64,000 nt of DNA from JABDOU01 sp041567895 (GCA_041567895.1 JBFGAX010000009.1:1-64000); one strand, 5' to 3'; shown: positions 16,118-25,026, counted from the first letter of the stretch. Translations and numbers: made by a program. Notes: generated from the letters alone by a model not told the origin.

Positions 16118-18087
16118 GCTGACTCCTCTCGTCGCCGACGTCGCGGCTTGTCGGATCGTGCCACCGACGGTGTCGGAAGGTCGACGACCTTTTTCAGATT
16201 GACATAAGCGGCAGTTTTGTGGGGGATACTCATAGCTTCGACGAAGTGCTGTTGAAACGATGGCTCGATTGCGGTTTCGATCTTTTCCACAGATCGCACA
16301 ACCGTCTCGATTTCGTTGCGGGCCTCGGCGCTCAGCAAGGCCATCATGGCTCCAGTGCCTGCCGCATTGCCGGCAGCAGAGACCCGCGATAGGTCGCAAT
16401 CCGGAATCAACCCGAGCACCATGGCATAGGTGGTGTCGATGTGGGATCCGAAGGCGCCGGCCAGCCTTATTTCATCCACCGAGTCGACACCGAGGTGATC
16501 CATCAGGAGTCGAACCCCCGCATACAGAGCCGCCTTTGCGAGTTGGATCGCTCGCACATCATTTTGGGTGATGCTGATGGGATTCGGTTCGTCGACGAGT
16601 ACGTAACTCCATGTGCGACCCTCTTCGACGATGCGAGGCGAATCATGATGGACGATGACCCCATCGGTTGTGATGATTCCTGCCAGGAACATCTCGGCGA
16701 TGACCTCGATGATTCCTGAGCCGCATATTCCCGTGACCTCCGTGGCATCGAATCCCTCTTCGTCTGACCACATGTCCTGACCGATGACCCGATACTTCGG
16801 TTCGAGCGTATCGCGATCGATTCTCACCCGCTCGATGGCGCCTGCGGCTGCCCGCTGCCCGGACGAGATCTGGGCCCCTTCGAAGGCGGGGCCGGTCGGT
16901 GAAGACGCCGCCAGCAGGCGATCACGATTGCCGAGCACGATCTCGGCGTTCGTGCCGACGTCAACCAGAAGTTGGATCGGATCGCGCCGGTGGGGACCTT
17001 CTGACAGAATGGCTCCCGCCGTATCGGCACCCACGTGACCCGCAATGCACGGCAAAACATAGACCTGGGCTCCGGGATTGGCGTCCAGGTCGAGTGAAAC
17101 GGCGTCGAGCGTCAAAGGCCGGTCGGTTGCGAGTGCGAACGGCGCAGTTCCCAGGGGAGTGGGATCGATGCCCAGCACGAGGTGATGCATGATGGGATTT
17201 CCGACGAGGGTGATGTCGAGAACGTCGTTGCGGTCGATTCCGCTTTCAAGGGCCAATCCTTCGATGATGTCGTTGATCGCTTCGCGTACCGCACCCGTCA
17301 TGGCGGCGTCACCTCCCGGGTTCATCATCACGTAGCTCACCCGCGACATGAGGTCTTCCCCGAATCGGATCTGGGGATTCATCTTTCCTGAAGAGGCGAG
17401 TACCCGTCCGGAGGCAAGGTCGACCAGGTGCCCGGCGATCGTCGTCGAGCCGATATCGAAGGCGACGCCGTATGACACATCGTGGAAGCCCGGCCACAGA
17501 GCGATGATCCGGTTCCCATTGTGGACTGCGACTGTGATGGACCGAACACCCTTGGCGAGAGCAGGTTGGAGAGCGGCCAGCAGCCGGTTCTCGAGGACGA
17601 CGCCTGTGACCTCCCACTGCTCTTCCAATGCGGTCATGACCCGTTCGAGATCTCCGGCGGGCTCGTGCATGCTCGGTGCCGCGACCTCGATGTAATAGAG
17701 GCGGACGATCGGGTCTACTGCGATCGAGATGACCCCTGCCCTCTTGCGAACGACCTGGCGGTGGACTTGAGAACCGGGCGGCACGTCGATGACGACGTCC
17801 CGTAACGCAGTTACCGCGCATGAAAGCCGATGGTCGTCACCAAGCGGGCGCCTGCCTCGATACTCGAGCTCGGTTTTGCCCCTGCCGCTCAGTCGGTCCG
17901 CATCGGCATCGATCTTTGGATTGGAGCCGACGGTGATCTGGCACCGCCCACAGATTCCGCGTCCTCCGCAGACCGAATCGATGTCGACGCCCAGACTGCG
18001 AGCGGCATCGAGAACGGTGGTGCCGACGGGGAATGTGCCGCGACGACCCGATGGAGTGAAAACGACCTGAACTTCAGAGCCGTTCAG
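16114..18087 (-). CDS. RACo-type corrinoid activation protein: [2Fe-2S] ferredoxin plus ASKHA ATPase domain (DUF4445), non-ATG start
   Basis: About 657 residues if initiated at CTG 18087-18085. An ATG/GTG-based start at 17784 would lose the first 101 residues, but these encode an obvious [2Fe-2S] ferredoxin domain with C40, C46, C49 (VCGGRGICGRC) and C90. No ATG, GTG or TTG occurs between the preceding TGA and this domain. GAGGG lies 7 nt before the CTG. The rest holds the linker and the ASKHA domain (GVAFDIGSTTIAGHLVDL, DVGTNAEIVLG, ATEVTGICGSGIIE, LAGAFGSHID). RACo proteins use ATP and a low-potential electron to return Co(II) to Co(I) in corrinoid proteins. It overlaps mttB by ATGA. Confidence 0.88.
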   Translation of the reverse strand: MNGSEVQVVFTPSGRRGTFPVGTTVLDAARSLGVDIDSVCGGRGICGRCQITVGSNPKIDADADRLSGRGKTELEYRGRRPLGDDHRLSCAVTALRDVVIDVPPGSQVHRQVVRKRAGVISIAVDPIVRLYYIEVAAPSMHEPAGDLERVMTALEEQWEVTGVVLENRLLAALQPALAKGVRSITVAVHNGNRIIALWPGFHDVSYGVAFDIGSTTIAGHLVDLASGRVLASSGKMNPQIRFGEDLMSRVSYVMMNPGGDAAMTGAVREAINDIIEGLALESGIDRNDVLDITLVGNPIMHHLVLGIDPTPLGTAPFALATDRPLTLDAVSLDLDANPGAQVYVLPCIAGHVGADTAGAILSEGPHRRDPIQLLVDVGTNAEIVLGNRDRLLAASSPTGPAFEGAQISSGQRAAAGAIERVRIDRDTLEPKYRVIGQDMWSDEEGFDATEVTGICGSGIIEVIAEMFLAGIITTDGVIVHHDSPRIVEEGRTWSYVLVDEPNPISITQNDVRAIQLAKAALYAGVRLLMDHLGVDSVDEIRLAGAFGSHIDTTYAMVLGLIPDCDLSRVSAAGNAAGTGAMMALLSAEARNEIETVVRSVEKIETAIEPSFQQHFVEAMSIPHKTAAYVNLKKVVDLPTPSVARSDKPRRRRREESA

Positions 18088-18090
18088 GGG

Positions 18091-18996
18091 TCAGCCCTCG
18101 CTGACCGTTGCGCGCCGTCTGCGACCCCTCGCCCGTCCGCCTTCTGGCGCGTTCGGGTCGCGATGGAGGGCGATCCAGGCGTTGGCATGTGCGTCGTTGC
18201 CGGTGAGTACGTCGCCTGCCATGATCGCATGTCGGATCTCGGTTTCGAGGGGGTTGGTGATGGCAGACGTGAGGCCGCTCGCCATTGCCATGTTGAGAAA
18301 TGCGGCGTTGATTCCCTGCCGGTTTGGCAACCCGAAGCTCACATTGGAGGCTCCGCACGTGGTGTTGACCCCAAGCTCGTCTCGCAGCCGACCGAGCAGG
18401 CGGAACACCTGGCGGCCTGCGGTTCCCATGGCTCCAATGGGCATCACGAGCGGATCCACGACGATGTCCTCCTTAGGGATGCCGTGGTCGGCGGCGCGGT
18501 TGACGATCTTGCGTGCCACTTCGAAACGCACGTCAGGGTTCTCGGAGATCCCCGTCTCGTCGTTGGTTATGGCGACGACTGCGGCACCATGTCTGGCGAC
18601 GAGGGGTAACACGCGCTCCATCTGTTCATCTTCGCCGGTTACCGAATTGACGAGTGCCTTGCCCTGGTATACCGCGAGGCCTGCTTCCAAAGCGTCGACG
18701 ATCGACGAATCGATGGACAGTGGCACATCGACGAGTCCCTGCACTAGCTGTACGGTCTTGGCGAGGATTGCCGGTTCGTCAGCGAGTGGGATGCCCGCAT
18801 TGACATCCAGCATCTGTGCGCCTGCCTCGACCTGAGCCACGGCATCGCTCTCGACGCGGCTGAAGTCTCCGGCCTTCATCTCGGCCGCGAGTGCCTTCCG
18901 GCCCGTGGGATTGATGCGTTCGCCAATGATCACGAACGGTTGATCGAACCCGATGATGACTTCTCGGGTTGGGCTACTGATCAAGGTCCGGGTCAT
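18091..18996 (-). CDS. Methyltetrahydrofolate:corrinoid methyltransferase (MtgA/AcsE-like pterin-binding)
   Basis: 301 residues from ATG 18994-18996, which overlaps the stop of the upstream gene (ATGA). It is a pterin-binding TIM barrel with FVIIGERINPTGRK, MLDVNAGIP, PLSIDSS, LVNSVTG and GASNVSFGLPNR, all typical of MetH-domain/MtgA enzymes. It would move the methyl group from the methylated corrinoid protein to tetrahydrofolate. The C-terminal RRRRATVSEG tail is basic and of low complexity. Its TGA stop is in the same frame as the RACo gene that follows after one CCC codon. Confidence 0.9.
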   Translation of the reverse strand: MTRTLISSPTREVIIGFDQPFVIIGERINPTGRKALAAEMKAGDFSRVESDAVAQVEAGAQMLDVNAGIPLADEPAILAKTVQLVQGLVDVPLSIDSSIVDALEAGLAVYQGKALVNSVTGEDEQMERVLPLVARHGAAVVAITNDETGISENPDVRFEVARKIVNRAADHGIPKEDIVVDPLVMPIGAMGTAGRQVFRLLGRLRDELGVNTTCGASNVSFGLPNRQGINAAFLNMAMASGLTSAITNPLETEIRHAIMAGDVLTGNDAHANAWIALHRDPNAPEGGRARGRRRRATVSEG

Positions 18997-19307
18997 GCTT
19001 CGTCGTCGTTTCCAGCCAGATAGCCGAGATTGGACACGCAGGCGTTGAGGACGTCCGATGTCCAATCCGCGTCGAGTTCGTCCGCCCGGTGGGCAACGGC
19101 CTTCTCGAGGTTGTCTGTTTCGATGGTTTCTGTTTCCTTTCGCCACTCCGCCAAATATTCATCTGTTCCGATCATGCCGGCGTCCATGGCGGCCCGGTCG
19201 ATCGCAACCTGAAATCGCTGCGGCAACTCGATACGGTGTCTGATCTTGCCATCCTGTCCCGTGACCTGGGCCGGAATATCTCTCCAGAAGATGGTGGTGA
19301 GGTTCAC
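18993..19307 (-). CDS. Virulence-factor-domain protein (PF13769-like) of the corrinoid methyltransferase operon
   Basis: 104 residues from GTG 19305-19307, overlapping the DUF1638 stop by GTGA; the upstream part of the frame is antisense/other-frame DUF1638 sequence. The protein begins NLTTIFWRDIPAQV, continues RHRIELPQRFQVAIDRAAM and GTDEYLAEWRKE, matching the small family annotated as virulence factor that travels with MttB/MeTr clusters. The name is historical; no toxin-like motif is seen. Overlaps with both neighbours imply stoichiometric co-expression and perhaps an accessory role in methyl transfer. Confidence 0.8.
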   Translation of the reverse strand: MNLTTIFWRDIPAQVTGQDGKIRHRIELPQRFQVAIDRAAMDAGMIGTDEYLAEWRKETETIETDNLEKAVAHRADELDADWTSDVLNACVSNLGYLAGNDDEA

Positions 19308-19912
19308 CGTGTGGCGCCCAGTGCTACGAGTCTCGGCTCCGCCTCGCCATAGCCGACATGAACGTGCTCGTAGCTGAGTCCCAGCCGGGTGGCGATTTCC
19401 GCCGAGCGTTCGAGAAGGTCTGGCGTGGGGTTCTGCGAAATGTATGCGACCCGCGTGTAATTCCCGAAATACATGTCGACGAGCTCCGGGTGGTTGTCCA
19501 TGCCGAGTCCGCTCCACATGAATCGATCGAAGTGGCGGGTGAGGTAGTCGGTGAGCCACAGCGTTCCGAGCTGATCTCGAGACATCTCGGCGAACAGATC
19601 CGACCCGGTGAAGAACTCATAGCAGTGGGCTCCGGGAAGCCTTTGGACTCCGTATTCCTCGATGAGAGCGTCGAGATGCCCTCCGGTTCCACAGTCACCA
19701 TACGCAATGAATATCTCGTCGTAGCGGCCCCGTGCTCTGTCGAGGCGCCTTTTGATGGCAGGCGTTATGTCTCCCGGCGTGTTGTGAAGGACCGCCGGCA
19801 AGCATTCGACCGTCATGTGGTCGAGCCCGTTGCGATGCGTGATATCAAGCAGTTCACGGGCCAGGGCTCCGCAACCGAGAATCAATATCTGAGGGGCGTC
19901 AGGCGGAGCCAC
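19304..19912 (-). CDS. DUF1638 domain protein of the corrinoid methyltransferase operon
   Basis: 202 residues, GTG start. DUF1638 features are ILGCGALARELLDI at the N-terminus, FIAYGDCGTGGHLD at about 68 and GAHCYEFFTG at about 95, giving conserved Cys residues in the GCG, YGDCG and HCYEF motifs that could bind metal. DUF1638 proteins recur beside MttB, corrinoid proteins and MeTr, but their biochemical role is unknown. The gene overlaps the corrinoid protein gene by 14 nt upstream and the virulence-factor-domain gene by 4 nt downstream. Confidence 0.85.
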   Translation of the reverse strand: MAPPDAPQILILGCGALARELLDITHRNGLDHMTVECLPAVLHNTPGDITPAIKRRLDRARGRYDEIFIAYGDCGTGGHLDALIEEYGVQRLPGAHCYEFFTGSDLFAEMSRDQLGTLWLTDYLTRHFDRFMWSGLGMDNHPELVDMYFGNYTRVAYISQNPTPDLLERSAEIATRLGLSYEHVHVGYGEAEPRLVALGATR

Positions 19913-20588
19913 GGCGTTCCATCACCAGGCGCTTGGCCGTCTCGGCTGCGATGGCTGCATCTCGGCAGTAGGCGGTGGCGCCAATCGCCTCGCCGAATTC
20001 CTCGTTGAGCGGTGCCCCGCCTACCAGAACGATGTAGTCGTCCCGGATCCCTTTTTCCTCGAGCGTATCGATCACGACTTTCATATAGGGCATCGTGGTG
20101 GTGAGGAGAGCCGACATGCCGAGGATGTCAGGCCTGTGTTCTTCGAGGGCATTGAGGAACTCTTCCACGTCGGTGTTGATCCCCAGGTCGATGACCTCGA
20201 ACCCGGCGCCTTCGAGCATCATGCCTACGAGATTCTTACCAATGTCGTGGATGTCGCCTTTCACCGTGCCGATCACGATCTTGCCGATGGACTCGGCGCC
20301 GGTTTCCGCAAGCAGCGGTCGCAGGATCGCCATGCCCGCCTTCATCGCATTAGCGGCCAACAAGACCTCGGGTACGAAGAGGATGCCGTCGCGGAAATCG
20401 ATCCCGACGATGCGCATGCCTTCCACGAGTGCCTTCTCGAGCACATCGGTCGCCGTCCAGTCACGATCCAACAAGATGCGGGTACCGATGTCGATCTCTT
20501 CGGCAAGACCGTCGTAGAGGTCGTCGTGCATTTGCTCGACCAGCTCTTCGTCATTCAGCGTGCTGAGGTCGAGTTCTTCTTCGCTCAT
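19899..20588 (-). CDS. Corrinoid (cobalamin-binding) methyl carrier protein, MttC/MtgC-like
   Basis: 229 residues from ATG 20586-20588; the longer open frame runs into the regulatory region. The N-terminal four-helix cap (about 10-95, ending GILFVPEVLLAANAMKAG) precedes the Rossmann-like B12 domain. H114 in GDIHDIGKN is the base-off cobalt ligand (DxHxxG); the later SALLTTT and VLVGGAPLN segments complete the B12 site. It receives methyl from the MttB-family enzyme and passes it to MeTr. It is the first gene of the leftward seven-gene operon, so the 20589-20796 region should carry its promoter. Confidence 0.95.
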   Translation of the reverse strand: MSEEELDLSTLNDEELVEQMHDDLYDGLAEEIDIGTRILLDRDWTATDVLEKALVEGMRIVGIDFRDGILFVPEVLLAANAMKAGMAILRPLLAETGAESIGKIVIGTVKGDIHDIGKNLVGMMLEGAGFEVIDLGINTDVEEFLNALEEHRPDILGMSALLTTTMPYMKVVIDTLEEKGIRDDYIVLVGGAPLNEEFGEAIGATAYCRDAAIAAETAKRLVMERRGSA

Positions 20589-20796
20589 TTGGCCTGCTCG
20601 TTCGACGGTTCCGGGGTGCAGTTCCACGATGCGGAACAGTGCTACATGACGGAACAAACGATACAACACAGAAGGCCCGATTGTCTATCAAAACCTTTGA
20701 AGTCTGCACCGTTCTCAAGTGGAATTCCCCATGAGTGATATGTAGTGTTCTGCCGCCGCTCGTGCGGCAGCAACGCAGGCAAGGAGCCCCGAATGA
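20589..20796. promoter_or_regulatory. Divergent control region between the corrinoid operon and the dehydrogenase-ETF operon
   Basis: The 208-nt gap holds three inverted repeats: GTTCC-N7-GGAAC (20621-20637), with a further GGAAC at 20651; TCAAA-ACC-TTTGA (20688-20700); and TGCCGC-N7-GCGGCA (20751-20769). The first two look like operator half-sites and the last could also fold as an RNA hairpin in the rightward transcript. No confident -35/-10 pair was chosen. No regulator gene is adjacent. Confidence 0.5.
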
Positions 20797-23319
20797 GTGA
20801 TCCGATTGAGTGATTCCGAGCTACCGAAGCAAGCGAGTGTCGTCGTGATCGGTGCCGGAATCGTCGGCAACTGTATCGTCGGACATCTGGCCGAGATGGG
20901 ATGGCGTGACATTGTTCAGCTGGACAAGGGTCCGCTGCCAAACCCGGGAGGTTCGACGGGTCACGCCTCCAATTTCATTTTCCCTGTAGACCACAACAAA
21001 GAGATGGCGATGTTGACGCTCGACAGTCAGCGTCAGTACGAAGAGATGGGCGTCAGCACCACCAGCGGTGGCATCGAGGTGGCCCGCACCGAAGAGCGCA
21101 TGGAAGAGCTGCGGAGGCGGATGACCTCGGCGAAAGCCTGGGGAATCGAATCTCATCTGGTGTCGCCTGCAGAAGTCAAGGAGCTGGTTCCCTTCATTGA
21201 CGAGTCTGTCATCATCGGCGGGTTCTATACGCCGTCGGTCTCCGTCGTCGATTCTCTGCGAGCAGGCACCATCATGCGCGAACGGGCCCAGGCTCTCGAC
21301 GCCATCACGATTGCACCGGTGACCGAGGTGGAGGACATCATCGTCGAAGATGGTCGCGTCGCCGGTGTGCTCACCGACAAGGGCATGATCGATGCCGAGT
21401 ACGTACTCATCGCTTGCGGCGTGTGGAGTCCCAAACTCGCCGCGATGGCCGGGGCCACCATTCCTTTGACGCCTGCAGTCCATCAGATGATCGACGTCGG
21501 CCCGCTCGACATACTGCAGGCGACCAATAACGAGATCGGATACCCCATCGTTCGGGACATGGACACGTTCTGCTACGAGCGGCAGACGGGTGGGTCCATG
21601 GAGGTCGGCTCGTATGCCCACAGACCGATTCTTCACCGGCCGGAGTCGATTCCTTCCATCGAGGAAGCCCGGCTGTCGCCAACCGAGCTGCCCCTCACCC
21701 AGGATGATTTCGATCCTCAGCTGGAGCAGGCTCTCGAGCTCATGCCGTTTCTCGGTGACGCTGAGATGCGCTACGGCATCAACGGTCTGCTCTCGCTCAC
21801 ACCGGACGGGATGCCCCTCCTCGGCGAGACCGTCGAGGTCGAGAATCTGTGGTCGGCTGCTGCGGTGTGGATCAAGGAAGGCCCGGGTATCGGCAAGCTC
21901 GTGGCCGAATGGATGACGCACGGTTACCCGGAAATAGATCCGCACAGCAGTGACATCGCCCGGTTCTATGACTATGCCCGGACCTGGCATCATGTCGAAG
22001 CAAGGACCAGCGAGGCGTTCAACAAGACCTATGGCATCGTCCATCCTCGGGAACAGTGGGATTCGGATCGGAACAAACGCATCAGTCCTTTCTACGTCCG
22101 TGAACGCGAGCTGGAGGCGGTGTTCTTCGAAGCCGGAGGGTGGGAGCGGCCGCAGTGGTACGAAAGCAACCGGGATCTGGTCGAAACCCATGCAGACCGC
22201 ATACCGACACGTGAGCATGAATGGGACGCACGATGGTATTCACCGATCATCAATGCCGAGCATCTCCATCTCCGTGAGCACGTGGGCATGGTCGATCTCA
22301 GCGCGTTTGCCATCTTCGATGTCACCGGCCCGGGAGTGGTCGATTACATCCAGCGTATGGCCGTAAATCAGTGTGATGTCGAGGTAGGGCGGGCGGTGTA
22401 TACCCCGATTCTCACGCATGACGGCGGATTCCGATCGGACCTCACGATCATGCGGCTCGGAGAGGAGCACTACCGCATCGTCACGGGTGGCGGTGACGGA
22501 GGCCGGGACTCATACTGGTTCAAGAAGAATCTTCCCGAAGACGGTTCTGTCCACTTCGAAGACAAGACGTCGGCGATCGCCACGCTCGGAGTCTGGGGAC
22601 CTGCCGCGCGTGCGCTCATGGAGTCTGTCACCGAAGACGACATATCGAACGAGGCGTTCCCGTACGGCAGGACCAAGGAAGTGACCATCGGCGGTGTCAA
22701 AGCATTGATGTTTCGCATCAGCTACGTAGGGGATCTGGGGTGGGAGATATATGTTCCGATGGAGCGCGGACTACAACTGTGGGACACGATTTGGGAAGCA
22801 GGCCAGGACCACAACGTACGCCCCGTCGGGGGAGGGGTGTATGGCAATACCGGTCGGATCGAAAAGGGCTATCGTCTCATGGGCGCCGAACTGGAGTCCG
22901 AGTACACCCCGGTTGAAGCCGGTCTCGCGCGGCCGAAGGTCAAATCTGCCGACTTCATTGGCAAAGAGGCCTACGTGAAGGCACGAGAAGAAGGCCCGGC
23001 AGCTGTCCTCTGCACCTTCACGATGCAAGACCAGACATCTGCTGCTGGTATCGAGCGCTTTCCCTCCGGAAACGAGCCGATTCTGACGACCGCTGGCGAG
23101 CGCATCGTCGACGCGAAAGGACGGCCATCGTACGTCACGACGGCCGGGGCCGGCCCATCTCTCGGCGAGTACCTCTTGATGGGTTATCTCCCGACCGATC
23201 TGGCCGTCGAGGGAGCCGACTTCTCGGTGATGTACATGAACGAGCTCTATCCGATCAAGGTTGCGGTTGCCGGCTCGACCCCCTTGTTTGATCCAGACGA
23301 CAGCCGGATGAAACTCTGA
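20797..23319 (+). CDS. FAD-dependent dehydrogenase with GcvT-fold domain (dimethylglycine/sarcosine dehydrogenase-like)
   Basis: About 840 residues. The N-terminal DAO domain has the FAD fingerprint VVVIGAGIVGNCIVGHLAEMG and a STGHASNF segment where related enzymes attach FAD covalently to His. A FAO-type middle region follows, then folate-binding GCV_T (DLSAFAIFDVTGPG to GDLGWEIYVPME) and GCV_T_C domains. Such enzymes demethylate dimethylglycine or sarcosine, pass methylene to THF and electrons to ETF. The start is uncertain: GTG 20797 or TTG 20806 keep the frame, while ATG 20793, best spaced from AAGGAG, ends after six codons. etfB follows after 1 nt. Confidence 0.88.
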   Translation: MIRLSDSELPKQASVVVIGAGIVGNCIVGHLAEMGWRDIVQLDKGPLPNPGGSTGHASNFIFPVDHNKEMAMLTLDSQRQYEEMGVSTTSGGIEVARTEERMEELRRRMTSAKAWGIESHLVSPAEVKELVPFIDESVIIGGFYTPSVSVVDSLRAGTIMRERAQALDAITIAPVTEVEDIIVEDGRVAGVLTDKGMIDAEYVLIACGVWSPKLAAMAGATIPLTPAVHQMIDVGPLDILQATNNEIGYPIVRDMDTFCYERQTGGSMEVGSYAHRPILHRPESIPSIEEARLSPTELPLTQDDFDPQLEQALELMPFLGDAEMRYGINGLLSLTPDGMPLLGETVEVENLWSAAAVWIKEGPGIGKLVAEWMTHGYPEIDPHSSDIARFYDYARTWHHVEARTSEAFNKTYGIVHPREQWDSDRNKRISPFYVRERELEAVFFEAGGWERPQWYESNRDLVETHADRIPTREHEWDARWYSPIINAEHLHLREHVGMVDLSAFAIFDVTGPGVVDYIQRMAVNQCDVEVGRAVYTPILTHDGGFRSDLTIMRLGEEHYRIVTGGGDGGRDSYWFKKNLPEDGSVHFEDKTSAIATLGVWGPAARALMESVTEDDISNEAFPYGRTKEVTIGGVKALMFRISYVGDLGWEIYVPMERGLQLWDTIWEAGQDHNVRPVGGGVYGNTGRIEKGYRLMGAELESEYTPVEAGLARPKVKSADFIGKEAYVKAREEGPAAVLCTFTMQDQTSAAGIERFPSGNEPILTTAGERIVDAKGRPSYVTTAGAGPSLGEYLLMGYLPTDLAVEGADFSVMYMNELYPIKVAVAGSTPLFDPDDSRMKL

Positions 23320-23320
23320 C

Positions 23321-24082
23321 ATGCGGATTCTGGTTTGCATCAAACGGGTTCCGGCTCCCGGGGCCAAGATCAACCTGACCGACGATGCGCAGGCCATCGA
23401 TCCCACGAATCTGGGCTTCACGATCAGTCCGCACGAGGAGTGCGCCATCGAGGAGGCTGTGCAGCAGGCCGAGCAACACAACGGATCTGTGACGGTGTTG
23501 ACGCTGGGTCCGGAGGCTGCCGAAGAGCAACTGCGCTCGGCACTCGCTGTCGGAGCCGACGAAGCCTGCTTGATGCCAACCGATGGCTCAGCGTGGGATC
23601 CGATGGCGACCGCCCGGGCGCTCACGGACGGCATTGCCGAGCTCGAGGCCGACGGACCGTTTGATCTGATCTTCTTCGGCAACGAGTCGGCAGACAGCGG
23701 CGGATACCAGGTTGGTATCCGGGTCGCCCGCGCGCTGGGCCGTCCCATGGTCAATGGAATCAAGGGCGTGGCGGTCAGCGATGGTGTCGTGACCGCCAAA
23801 CGCGAAACTGCCACGTCCAATGAGGTCTTCGAGCTGCCCCTTCCCGCCGTTGTCGGCATCAAGGAGGGAATCAATCTGCCGCGGTATCCGACGCTCAAAG
23901 GACGCATGGCTGCAAAGAAGAAGGAGGTGGTGTCCTCGGTTCCGGAGCATCGGCCAGGAGGTCCGACGTTGATCAGGCTGGTGACTCCTCCGCAGCAGAC
24001 GACAACCACTGTGATCCTGGGAACCGGTCCGGAGGCAGCGCCTGCCCTCGTCGATGTGCTCGAGGAAGCAGGCATTCTGTGA
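23321..24082 (+). CDS. etfB: Electron transfer flavoprotein beta subunit
   Basis: 253 residues, the standard length. It starts MRILVCIKRVPAPGAKINL, has the AMP-binding region VLTLGPEAAEEQLRSALAVGADEA, DLIFFGNESADSGGYQVG, the signature VVTAKRET and LPAVVGIKEGINLPRYPTLKGRM (shown in parts). With EtfA it forms a soluble FAD/AMP heterodimer that carries electrons to ETF-quinone oxidoreductase. Its place directly after the dehydrogenase says it is the dedicated acceptor of electrons from N-methyl oxidation. Confidence 0.95.
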   Translation: MRILVCIKRVPAPGAKINLTDDAQAIDPTNLGFTISPHEECAIEEAVQQAEQHNGSVTVLTLGPEAAEEQLRSALAVGADEACLMPTDGSAWDPMATARALTDGIAELEADGPFDLIFFGNESADSGGYQVGIRVARALGRPMVNGIKGVAVSDGVVTAKRETATSNEVFELPLPAVVGIKEGINLPRYPTLKGRMAAKKKEVVSSVPEHRPGGPTLIRLVTPPQQTTTTVILGTGPEAAPALVDVLEEAGIL

Positions 24083-25026
24083 GCGTGTTCGTGCTCGTCG
24101 AACACGATCGCGGCGAGATCGAGCCGACATCGCTCGAAGCGTTGACGTTCGCGCGGACTCGCGGTGATGTCACGGCGGTTGTCGTCGGACAGGGCGCAGA
24201 TCAGGCAGCGGCCGGACTCGGGGACTACGGAGCCTCACAAGTCACGATTGCCACCCACGATCTCCTCGATGACTACGGACCGGATGCGTGGGCCGAAGCC
24301 CTCGCCCAGGTCGTCACTGCAGGCGGCGCCACCGAGGTTTTGGCTGCGGGGACCGATCGCGGGAACGAGGTCATTGCCCAACTCGCTGCCAGGCTGGATT
24401 TGCCGATGGCTGCCAATGTGCTGGCGCTCACCAACCCCGGTGAGGTGTTGCGGCTTCAGTGGGGTGGTTCGCTACATGAACTTGCTGCGTTCGAAGAACC
24501 GATGCTGTTGTATACGATTTCGCCTCATTCCGTAGAGGCCATGGCAGGCGCCGGGGCGAGTGGTGCTGTCATTGAACAGCGGATAGAACTCGACGAGTCT
24601 GCAACAGTCACCATGATCAAGGATCGGGTGACCACCGCAGAAGGTATCACGCTTGCCACAGCACCGATTGTTGTCAGCGGCGGCAGAGGCATGGGCTCGG
24701 CCGAGGCTTTCGACATGCTCGAAGAATTGGCAGATCTCGTCGGGGGCAAGGTCGGCTGCTCCCGGGTAGTGACAAACAACGGGTGGCGTAACCATCGAGA
24801 TCAGGTGGGCCAGACCGGCACGGTCGTGGCGCCGGATGTATATCTCGCCTGCGGCATCAGCGGAGCCATCCAGCACTGGGTGGGAATGATGAATGCGAAA
24901 ACCGTCATCGCCATCAACACGGACAAGGATGCTCCGATGGTCACCAAAGCCGATTACGCAATCGTGGCAGATCTCCATGATGTGGTTCCAGCTCTCATAG
25001 AGGAAGTCAAACGACGCCGCGCCTGA
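24079..25026 (+). CDS. etfA: Electron transfer flavoprotein alpha subunit
   Basis: 315 residues, GTG start overlapping etfB by 4 nt. The C-terminal FAD domain is well kept: VVSGGRGMGSAEAFDMLEE, VGCSRVVTNNGW, QVGQTGTVVAPDVYLACGISGAIQH and a final INTDKDAPMVTKADYAIVADL (each part separate). It pairs with EtfB to accept electrons from the flavoprotein dehydrogenase encoded upstream. It closes the rightward three-gene operon; a 125-nt gap separates it from the methyltransferase gene. Confidence 0.95.
   Translation: MSVFVLVEHDRGEIEPTSLEALTFARTRGDVTAVVVGQGADQAAAGLGDYGASQVTIATHDLLDDYGPDAWAEALAQVVTAGGATEVLAAGTDRGNEVIAQLAARLDLPMAANVLALTNPGEVLRLQWGGSLHELAAFEEPMLLYTISPHSVEAMAGAGASGAVIEQRIELDESATVTMIKDRVTTAEGITLATAPIVVSGGRGMGSAEAFDMLEELADLVGGKVGCSRVVTNNGWRNHRDQVGQTGTVVAPDVYLACGISGAIQHWVGMMNAKTVIAINTDKDAPMVTKADYAIVADLHDVVPALIEEVKRRRA

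Noticed and set aside
18085..18093. TGA read as selenocysteine at the MeTr-RACo junction
   Set aside because: The site is at a domain boundary with no redox motif, the preceding gene ends naturally, and other genes here use TGA as stop with ATGA overlaps.
20821..22218. A 465-codon open frame antisense to the dehydrogenase
   Set aside because: The sense strand encodes a clear full-length flavoprotein; the antisense product has no family features.
22771..24105. A 444-codon open frame antisense to the dehydrogenase end and etfB
   Set aside because: It crosses two well-supported genes and has low-complexity Ser/Arg composition.
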